From: Methanobrevibacter millerae
Lineage (GTDB): Archaea; Methanobacteriota; Methanobacteria; Methanobacteriales; Methanobacteriaceae
Assembly (NCBI GenBank): GCA_015063005.1
Contig: SUTF01000010.1
Location: 1-46,319 of the forward strand
Length of the DNA stretch: 46,319 nucleotides
Direction: 5' to 3'
Shown: in pieces, positions 34,742 to 43,600 of the stretch
Layout of the letters: every line of letters starts with the position of its first letter
How positions within the stretch are numbered: the stretch's first letter is position 1
The notes under the pieces: model-generated
What the model saw: the letters and a program-made list of their open reading frames with translations, nothing else
Told to the model about the DNA's origin: nothing
Databases searched by the model: none
Made by a program: the position numbers and the translations under genes

Positions 34742-35223
34742 TGGCTAAAGATACAGTCGAAGTTCTTATCGAAGGTGGAAGCGCTACTCCTGGACCTCCA
34801 TTAGGCCCAGCTTTAGGACCTTTCGGTATTAACATGATGCAAGTAGTTGACGAAATTAATAAAAAAAGTGCTGACTTCGCAGGAATGAAAGTGCCTGTTA
34901 AAGTTATCATTGATAGAGATACTAAAGATTTCGAAATTGAAATCGGTACTCCACCAACTACAGCTTTAATCATGCAAGAATTAGGCATCGAAAAAGCTTC
35001 TCATGAACCAGGTTTAGATATTGTAAATGACTTACCAATTGAAACCGCTTTAAAAATCGCTAGAATGAAATTCGATTCATTACTCTCTAACGATTACAAA
35101 GCTGGTGTCAAAGAAGTTATGGGAACCTGTGTAAGTATGGGATTATCTGTAGATGGTAAAGACCCAAGAGAAGCACAAAAAGACGTAGATGCTGGTAAAT
35201 ATGATGATATCTTATTAGAATAG
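34741..35223 (+). CDS. rpl11: Ribosomal protein uL11
   Basis: A 160-residue protein of the large-subunit GTPase-associated centre that binds 23S rRNA near the factor-binding site. The glycine/proline-rich start ([30 protein letters not shown]) and the C-terminal RNA-binding domain ([20 protein letters not shown]) are typical. It overlaps spt5 by one base. A gap of 178 bases separates it from rpl1 and holds RNA structure. Confidence 0.95.
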   Translation: MAKDTVEVLIEGGSATPGPPLGPALGPFGINMMQVVDEINKKSADFAGMKVPVKVIIDRDTKDFEIEIGTPPTTALIMQELGIEKASHEPGLDIVNDLPIETALKIARMKFDSLLSNDYKAGVKEVMGTCVSMGLSVDGKDPREAQKDVDAGKYDDILLE

Positions 35224-35257
35224 ATATCAGTTAATAAAATTTAAGTTAATATGTAAA

Positions 35258-35308
35258 CAGTGTATATGATGTTATGATTTAAGGATTATAATTGATATAC
35301 TGTTTTTT
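35258..35308 (+). terminator. Two-tier hairpin with T6 tract between rpl11 and rpl1
   Basis: The outer stem is CAGTGTAT (35258-35265) with ATATACTG (35295-35302), including one G-T pair. An asymmetric internal loop follows (ATGATG against TTG). The inner stem is TTATGAT (35272-35278) with ATTATAA (35285-35291), and the loop is TTAAGG. TTTTTT follows at 35303-35308. This looks like a terminator or attenuator between the two parts of the block. Confidence 0.5.
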
Positions 35309-35371
35309 AATTCATGCAATCGTGAAGAATTTTTTCTTGTAATCGATTCTCATGAAACCAAAAATAAACCA

Positions 35372-35395
35372 ATGAACAGAAAATGTTCATGGGGG
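35372..35395 (+). promoter_or_regulatory. Hairpin next to the rpl1 ribosome binding site
   Basis: ATGAACA (35372-35378) and TGTTCAT (35384-35390) form a perfect 7-bp stem with a GAAAA loop. GGGGG (35391-35395) abuts the stem and lies six bases before the rpl1 ATG. The position suits translational control. Confidence 0.5.
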
Positions 35396-35401
35396 ACGAA
35401 T

Positions 35402-36040
35402 ATGACACAAGATATAGTTAATGCGGTGAAGGAGGCAAAAGAACAATCAAAGCCGAGAAACTTCACAGAGTCAATTGATATTATTATTAATATCCGTGAC
35501 TTAGATGTCAAAAGGCCAGAAAATAGGTTTAATGAGGAAGTTACTCTTCCTAAAGGCCGTGGCAAAGAGGTAAAAATCGGAGTCATAGCTGATGGGGAAC
35601 TCATTGTTCAAGCTAAAGATGCAGGCCTCGATCTTGTAATCAACAAAACTGATTTAGAAGAGTTAGGAAAAGATAGAAAAGCTGCTAAAAAAGCAGCAAA
35701 CTCTGTTGATTTCTTCATAGCTCAAGCTGATATGATGCCACTCGTTGGTAGGTTCTTAGGTCCAATTCTTGGTCCTCGTAACAAAATGCCAAAACCAGTG
35801 CCAGCAAGTATCAAACTTGACCCTCTTTTACAAAGATTACAAAGTACTGTCAAAGTTGGTGTAAAACAACAACCTAGTATTCAAATTGTTGTCGGAAGCC
35901 AAGACATGTCCGAGGATGATATAGCTGAAAATGTGGAAACTGTTCTTACAGTCTTAGACCGCAATTTAGAAAAAGGAAGAAGTCAAATAAAATCCATGTT
36001 TATTAAAACAACTATGGGTCCAACTGTGAGGGTGATCTAA
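35402..36040 (+). CDS. rpl1: Ribosomal protein uL1
   Basis: A 212-residue protein of the large-subunit L1 stalk. Typical parts are the N-terminal [32 protein letters not shown], and the central [16 protein letters not shown] chose the ATG at 35402 with GGGGG upstream; an in-frame ATG at 35372 is part of the upstream hairpin and would add ten non-conserved residues. Family knowledge: in methanogens L1 represses its own mRNA by binding a site that mimics its 23S rRNA target. The structured leader here is a candidate. The stop codon overlaps the rpl10 ATG (TAATG). Confidence 0.93.
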   Translation: MTQDIVNAVKEAKEQSKPRNFTESIDIIINIRDLDVKRPENRFNEEVTLPKGRGKEVKIGVIADGELIVQAKDAGLDLVINKTDLEELGKDRKAAKKAANSVDFFIAQADMMPLVGRFLGPILGPRNKMPKPVPASIKLDPLLQRLQSTVKVGVKQQPSIQIVVGSQDMSEDDIAENVETVLTVLDRNLEKGRSQIKSMFIKTTMGPTVRVI

Positions 36041-37053
36041 TGGCTCATGTTGCTGAATGGAAAAAAGAAGAAGTTATTGAGCTCAAAGGTATCATAGACG
36101 AATACGATGTTGTTGGTATTGTCGATTTATTAAACATTCCAGCAAAACAGCTCCAAGAAATGAGAAAAAATCTCAAAGGCAAAGCTGTTATCAGAATGTC
36201 TAAGAAAAACCTTATTGATTTAGCTCTTGAAGATTGTAATGCTAGTAAAAACAACATTGTTGATTTGTCTGGACATATGGATGGTCAAGTTGCAATCATT
36301 GCTACTGAAATGAATCCTTTCAAATTGTACAAAATATTGGAAGACAGCAAAACTTCTGCTCCTGCTAAACCAGGAACCGTTGCTCCTGAAGATATTGTTG
36401 TACCAGCTGGTGATACCGGATTCGAACCAGGTCCTTTCTTAGGTGAATTACAACAAGTTGGAATTCCTGCAAAAATTGATAAAGGTAAAATCGTAGTTCA
36501 AAAAGATACTGTTGTTGTCGAAGCAGGCGAAACTGTATCCAAAGATGTTGCAGCTACCTTATCAAGAATGGAAATTAATCCGATGGAAGTAGGAATTGAT
36601 TTAAAAGCAGTATATGAAGATGAAGCAATTTATACTTCTGATGTACTTGCAATCGATGAGGAACAAACTTTAGCAGATGTTCAAAGTGCTTTCGCTAAAG
36701 CGTTTAATTTATCTGTTAATGCAGCTATACCTACTGATGAAACTATTTCCACAATTATTACTCTCGCATACACCAGAGCAATTAATGTTGGTGTAGAAGC
36801 AGCAATATTAACTTCAGAAACTTCAGAACCAATTATCGGACTCGCACAAGCTAAAATGTTAGCTATTGCATCAGCTGTCGCTGATAAAGAAGGTGCTATT
36901 GACGATGAATTAGCTGAAAAATTATCTAACGTTGCTGTAGCAGCAGTTCCAGTAGCAGAAGAAGCTGAAGAAGAGGAAGTAGAAGAAGAGGAAGAAGAGG
37001 AAGAAGCATCCGAAGAAGCAGCAGTAGCTGGATTAGGAGCTCTCTTTGGTTAA
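36040..37053 (+). CDS. rpl10: Ribosomal protein uL10 (P0)
   Basis: A 337-residue stalk base protein. The N-terminal half binds 23S rRNA with uL11 (for example [29 protein letters not shown]). The middle holds the archaeal/eukaryotic insert domain. The helical C-terminal spine binds several P1/L12 dimers, and the acidic tail ends GLGALFG, the same ending as the next gene, which recruits translation factors. It overlaps rpl1 by one base. Confidence 0.95.
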   Translation: MAHVAEWKKEEVIELKGIIDEYDVVGIVDLLNIPAKQLQEMRKNLKGKAVIRMSKKNLIDLALEDCNASKNNIVDLSGHMDGQVAIIATEMNPFKLYKILEDSKTSAPAKPGTVAPEDIVVPAGDTGFEPGPFLGELQQVGIPAKIDKGKIVVQKDTVVVEAGETVSKDVAATLSRMEINPMEVGIDLKAVYEDEAIYTSDVLAIDEEQTLADVQSAFAKAFNLSVNAAIPTDETISTIITLAYTRAINVGVEAAILTSETSEPIIGLAQAKMLAIASAVADKEGAIDDELAEKLSNVAVAAVPVAEEAEEEEVEEEEEEEEASEEAAVAGLGALFG

Positions 37054-37114
37054 AATTTAATTTAAAATTTTTTAAGATATAAAACATTTATTTAAATAAA
37101 CTAATGGTGATAAC

Positions 37115-37420
37115 ATGGAATATATATATGCGGCAATGATTTTGCACAGTGCAGAAAAAGATATTAACGAAGAAAATGTTAAAAGTATTATTGAAGCAGC
37201 AGGAATTGAAGCTGACGATGCTAGAATCAAAGCTTTAATCGCAGCTTTAGAAGACGTCGACATCGACGAAGCTATGGAAACTACTGCTATGGCAGCAGCA
37301 GCTCCTGCAGCAGCTGCACCAGCAGCAGCTGAAGCTGAAGAAGAAGAGGAAGAAGAAGAGGAAGAAGAAGAAGCATCTGAAGAAGAAGCAGCTGCTGGAT
37401 TAGGTGCTTTATTCGGATAG
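37115..37420 (+). CDS. rpl12: Ribosomal protein P1 (archaeal L12)
   Basis: A 101-residue protein with an N-terminal helical dimerisation domain ([19 protein letters not shown] ...), an Ala-rich hinge and an acidic tail ending GLGALFG. It forms the dimers that extend from L10 and call in elongation factors. GGTGAT lies just before the ATG. The stop codon is within the stem of a terminator hairpin. Confidence 0.95.
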   Translation: MEYIYAAMILHSAEKDINEENVKSIIEAAGIEADDARIKALIAALEDVDIDEAMETTAMAAAAPAAAAPAAAEAEEEEEEEEEEEEASEEEAAAGLGALFG

Positions 37421-37457
37421 ATTTTTTAAATCTATCACCTTATTTTCTTTTTTTTTT
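37416..37457 (+). terminator. Stop-codon hairpin and T-tract after rpl12
   Basis: GATAGATTT (37416-37424) and AAATCTATC (37428-37436) form a perfect 9-bp stem with a TTT loop; the rpl12 stop codon (37418-37420) is in the stem. A long T-rich run follows (37441-37457). It ends the ribosomal block. Confidence 0.75.
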
Positions 37458-37679
37458 ATTTACTGTTTTTTTTTAAGATTTATTTTTTAAGATTGTTTTT
37501 TTTTTAATGGAAATTTTGAATTATTTCTTTGTTTTTTAGTTATCAATTGAATTATAGTTAATTTTATTGTTCCAAGAATCCACGAATTCTACAAGTCGTG
37601 GTAGTTCAATAGAAAATATATATTATGTCGTATTGACAAATATTTTAAACATATAATATAATTATAATCGAGTGTTTAC
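37458..37679 (+). promoter_or_regulatory. Adhesin promoter region
   Basis: Very AT-rich with several T-runs that may act as further terminators. CCACGA (37580-37585) and TCGTGG (37596-37601) form a 6-bp inverted repeat upstream of the promoter. TATA-like runs lie at about 37639-37646 and 37649-37660, and GAGTG (37670-37674) precedes the ATG at 37680. No gene is seen. Confidence 0.4.
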
Positions 37680-40600
37680 ATGAAGTTTAAAAGAATAATT
37701 TTAATTTCATTGATTCTATGTGTTTTATCAATGGCTTGTGTATCGGCCAGCGACAATCAAACATCTGCAGATAATCTGCAAATTAATGATATAAATGCTA
37801 ATGTAATTAATGAAGAAATTAATGAGTATACTAATGATATGAATATTATGGAAGGAAATACTTCTGATAACGGAAGCGTTATCTCCGATAATCTTCTTTC
37901 CAGCAGCAATTCTGATGATAAGTTATCCGCTCCAAAAGAAGGAACACGTGATGAATTGAATAATTTGATTATTGCTGCAAAACCAGGCTCAACAATAACC
38001 TTAGATAAGGATTATATTTTTGAAAGTGATGTGAAAAGTGTTGATATAACAAAAAATATTGTAATTGACGGTAAGGGACATACTATTTATCCAGGATATA
38101 ATCCTGTTTTTAATTTTAAGCATAACACCCCTAGTGGAAAGATAGAAATAAAAAATATCGCTTTTGTACGTGGAATTGGCAGTGCAATTCATTTTAATGA
38201 AGAATCTTGTCCTTTTATAATTTCCAATTGTAGATTTATAAACTGTTCTTCCCAAATTGGAGGTGCAATCGTAGGAGGGGCAAAATATACCTCAAATATT
38301 ATTAATTGCAGTTTTAAAGGATGCCATGGTATGGGTGAATCCAAGGTTGTTAGAAAGGAAACATTTAACAGTGCTTCATCTAGCGCATTCAGTAACGGCG
38401 GTGCAATATATATGTCCGGTCCAGTTAATGTTAAATCCTGTAGATTTGAAGGCTGTTCTGCTGGAAACGGCGGTGCGATAGAGGCATATGGTAACTTCCA
38501 AATAATAGATTGTGTTTTTGTTAAAAATTATGCCGGAAGAATTGATTCTTTTAACTCTTTAGAACATGGAGGGGCCATTCGTATTCATGGTGGATCTGGC
38601 GCTTTAATTAAGGGATGTACATTTAATGAAAATCATGCCGGACATTATGGAGGTGCAATATCATCATTCGGTAATGATGTCAGAATTGAAGATAATGTTT
38701 TCAATTCCAATTACATAGGTAATAGTATAAGAAGAGAAGGAGGAGCACTATTTATAGGTAGTGACTCCAAGATTGGTGACACATCTATTCAAATAACCAG
38801 GTGTGCATTCAATAATAATGGATATAACAACAATAACCATTACTGCAAATATGGTGGAGCAATATATTTCCAGGATGGAATTATTTCAGGAACTGTTTCA
38901 TATTGTAATTTTACAGGCAATGGTGCATCAAAAGAAGGTGGTGCAATATATGCCTCATCCGATTGCAAATTCCTTACTTTTAAAGGATGTGCGTTCACCA
39001 AAAATCAGGTTGAGAAATATGGTGGAGCCATATATCTTGATTCTAAATCTTCAACCATAGTGGATTGTGCATTTGTCGAACAGCCGAATGCAATATATTG
39101 CGACAATAAGGGATGCAGTGTTAAATTCTCCGCATTTTTAAATAACGGAAATTATAATGTCTGGTCTACTAAAGAGATAAATATTGCAAACAATTGGTTT
39201 GGAAATACTATGGATAACAGGTTTTACGATTTTTCTAAACTCAAAGGCAAAGCAGTCAACCTTAATAATGCGGAAAATCTATATCTAGCTGCCACATCTA
39301 TGGATAAAAACTACCATAATGGACAGGAATCTACGGTTAATTTAAACTTTAGATATATGCGTGAGGAACCTACATCCTACAACAAATTACCACCATTTAA
39401 CAATCCTGTGATTAGTTATGCTGTCAGTGGAGTAAATGCAGCTATAGTTTCCAAAAATCTTTATCTGGCTAACGGCAAATCAAGTTTTAAATTCGTAGCA
39501 GATGCTTCTAAAACTTCATCTTCTCTTACTGTAGATTGTTATGGTGCAAAACTGACTTTAAAGTTTAAGATATATCCAAATTCGTTCACTGCACTTCAAG
39601 CTCTTGTTGACAGTTGTCAAAATGGAGTTTTAAATCTGACTCATAATTATACTCGTGACAAATCTATCGACGGTGACATGACCGTAACTATTTCAAAAGA
39701 CCTTGTGATTAATGGTAACGGTTTTACTTTGGATTCAAAAAATAGTGGCGGAGTATTTTTTATGAGTAGCCGTCCTAATGTGGACATAAATAATTTGAAC
39801 ATTGTTAATAGTAAATCAAAGTGGGGTTCGGCCATTTGGGGTTATATAAATAATATGTCAATCAATAACTGCAGGTTCATTAATTGTTCAGCAAAATTTG
39901 AGGGAGGTGCGATTAATCTGGTTGGAAAAGTGCTTACAATAACCAATTCCACTTTCATTAACAATACGGCTGATGAAAATGGGGGCTCTTTGATTGTAAT
40001 GGGTATTAAGACTGTAATTAAGGATTGCATTTTCATTAATTCCCATTCTGGTATGGAGGGATGTTTCATTTATCTTCACGCTAGCAGCAGATTAAATCTC
40101 ACAGATTCAATATTGTTAACCAATTCAACATCAAAATATATTTCTAAGCCAGAGGGTGAATCACTACGGTGGAATATTTCAGCTAACATTGAGAACAATT
40201 GGTTTGGCGGTACAAATGATGATATCTTAAAGAATTATGACAGAATCAATGATTTCAAAGTCAAAAGTCTGCTTTATCTAAATGTCGCACCATCTTTGTA
40301 TGATATTCCTATGGGAAACACATCAAAAATCAGCCTTAAATTTTATTCATATGATGTGAACTCAAGACGTAGTGCTGCCTTAACCAGCTTCAGAACCATG
40401 AAATTTAACGTTAAATTGTTGAAGGAGGGAGGAAGACTCAGTTCCAATTCAATAATATTAACCAATAATGAAGGAAATGTGGTTTATACTTCAAGCTCCA
40501 ATGGCATAATGCCTGTTGAATTTAACTATGAATTATTCAGCCATAGAATTTATCTTAATCAGTACGGTGATAATTCTTTCACTGCCCTCCAATATTTGAT

Positions 40601-43600
40601 TAATAGTTCAGGAAATGTCATAAACCTCACAAAGGATTATACTTTCTCAAATATTTCCGATTATAAACTGTTTGATGGTGTTTATATTAATAAAGATTTA
40701 ACAATTAATGGTAATGGCCATGTTCTCAGCGGTAGTGGACAGGCCAGAATCTTTAATATAGACGGACATACAGTTGTTTTAAACAATATCACATTCATTA
40801 AGGGTAAATCTGATGATGGTGGAGCAATTTTCGCTTCCCCTACATCTTCCTTGTCTATCGATTCATGCAGATTCGAAAACAATACTGCGAAAAACGGCGG
40901 TGCGATTTATCTTAAATATTTCAAAAGCATAATCATGGAGTCATCTTTCTTCAAAAACAATTCCGCCACTGCAACAGGCGGTGCAATCTATTATTATGGA
41001 GACTATGGAAATAAGGAATTGTTCGACATAACAGGCACTTTCATAAATAACCGGGCCGGTGTGGATGGAGGTGCGATATATGAACATGATATTGCGAATT
41101 ATCATCTAAAAGGCAATTTCACAAACAATACTGCCGGAAGAAATGGTGGTGCGGTCTGTTCAGATTCAGTTTTTGTCATTGGAACAATTTCCATTGACGG
41201 CATTTTCGATTCAAATGCGGCTGCTTTTGGTGGTGCTGTTTATAGTTTCAATCCATTCGGAAACTTCACAGGCATCTACCAGAATAACAGGGCATCTCAG
41301 GATGGAGGTGCAATTTACATGGTCAGAAGTTCTGTAAGATATGGAATGCCTAACACCATCAGCGGCGAATTCTATTCCAACACTGCAAAAGGCCAAGGAA
41401 GTGCAGTCTGTGCAATGAATCTCAGTGATAAGGATGTGGATTTACATGATTCCATTTTCATGAAAAATAGTGGAAAATCCACCCTATATTCATCAGGTTA
41501 TGCCTATCTTAATGTTCATGACTCCATTTTTGTTGAAAATAATGATGATAAAGTACTCGACACATCTAAGGATTATGCTGTTGACGGTCGTCTGAAAGCT
41601 TATAATAACTGGTTCGGCCATACGGTTGATAATTTTGATAAAAAGCCTTCTGTCGGTGAAAGAGTAATATTGAATGACTGGCTGTATGTAGATGTGGATT
41701 ACGGTAAAACAGAAACTGATCTTAAATCTAAAAATAACATTATTTTTACATTGAAATCATATGACGCTAAAAAAGAAAAAGTTTCAGATTATACTGGCAA
41801 CTTTAAACTTAATTTAAGTTTAAAATCAGATAGCGGCAACTTCAGTACCAATTCCTTTATTTTAGACAATGCCCCTGTTAAAGTTACATATGTTCCAAAC
41901 GATTATGGTGAAAATACAGTTGTTGTTTGGGCAAATCTGTCAAAATATTCCCATAAGACATACGAAATTAAATATAATGTAGTTGAGCATCCTAGCGATT
42001 CATTTTATGCATTACAATACGAAATAGATCATATGAAAGGAAATGTCCTTAACTTAACTAATAATTACGAGTTCTATCCGGAAAGTGATACTCCAAATGG
42101 AATAAAAATTAACAAATCCATAAGCATCAACGGAAATGGATTTGCCATTGACGGTAAAGGAAGCTCCAACATATTCAATATTTCAGCTGACAATGTTGTT
42201 TTGGAAAATATCTCCCTAATCAACGGTAATGACATTAACGGCAGCGCAATATACGCTGAAGGAAACAATATCATAATAAGGAATTCCATTTTATTGAATA
42301 ACACTGATGTGGTTATCTATGCCACAAAATCATTAACTGCAAATTACAACTGGTGGGGAAATACTGCAGACACTTTCAATAAAAAAGCCAATGTCAGCAG
42401 CAATGTTATTTTAGATAATGCATTATTTGCAACTTTCAAAGCTAATTCAACTGTTATCGGTGCCGGAAATAATACAACAGTTGTTTTAAACTTAACCAAT
42501 TTATACAACTTCAATACAAAAACAAATTCAACACATGATGGACTTAACCTGTTTTCATTTGACTTCAATGCTGAAGATGGAAAAATTAATAAAACTTCAG
42601 ATAAACTCAATAAAGGATTAATTAACGTTTCATTTGAAGTAATAGGTCCACTTTACGCTGAAATTTATGCCAAATATAAAAATGTGGTGTTAAAATATGA
42701 ATTTGAAGTAGTTTATGATGACGATTCATTCACCGCATTATATGCTTTAATTAACAAAACAGCACCTAATGGCATTCTTAATCTGGAACATGACTATAAA
42801 TATTATTACTATGATGCGGATTATATTGAAGGTATTCCAATAGATAAGGCAATTACCATTAATGGAAAAGGATTTAATGTTAATGGAACAGGTGAATCCT
42901 GTGTATTCTTTGTATCTGCAGACAATGTCTGTCTGAGAAATATTAATATTTATGATTCATTAGATGCTATCGAATGGCTTGGAGACAATGGATTAATAAA
43001 CAATATCACAGTTAATAACAGTAACAGTTCATTAAACGCCTTTGGTTCTAATATGGTTATAAGGAATTCAAATTTCACTCGTGCAAGCAGATATTCACTA
43101 TATCTTGAAGGTTCAAATAATGTTGTTGACAACTGCAGATTTGTGGACAATTCAGGTCCTTCAATAATTGGACTCAGCATGAACAATTTAACCATTGAAA
43201 ATTCAACATTTAAAAATATTAACAGTCCAATTTCAGGCATTGTTGAAATAATAGATTGTAAGGATGTAAATATCTCCGGCTGCATATTCAATAATCAAAA
43301 TAACCAATCTATAATGATTTTAGAAGGTTCAACCGTTTATTTAAACAATAATACCCTCTCCAAATCAGATTACATCTATAACGATGGTACTATTCTTTCA
43401 AAGACATATGCACGCATGAACAAACTAAATTCAAGCTACATGGTCGGCACCGAAATTTTATTAAACTCAACAATATACGACGATAACAATAATATTATAT
43501 TAGTTGATGAGTTTTATTTCAAAATTGGAGAAGAACCTGGTAAGGCCAAACTGAATAATACTGCATATGAATATAAATGGACATCAACAAATGGAACTTG

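Noticed and set aside
35372..35401. Extended L1 start at 35372
   Set aside because: The extra ten residues are part of a perfect RNA hairpin and are not L1-like; GGGGG is well placed for the ATG at 35402.
37580..37601. CCACGA/TCGTGG inverted repeat as part of a mobile element end or CRISPR repeat
   Set aside because: It occurs once, has no flanking duplication or second copy, and no transposase or cas gene is in the window.
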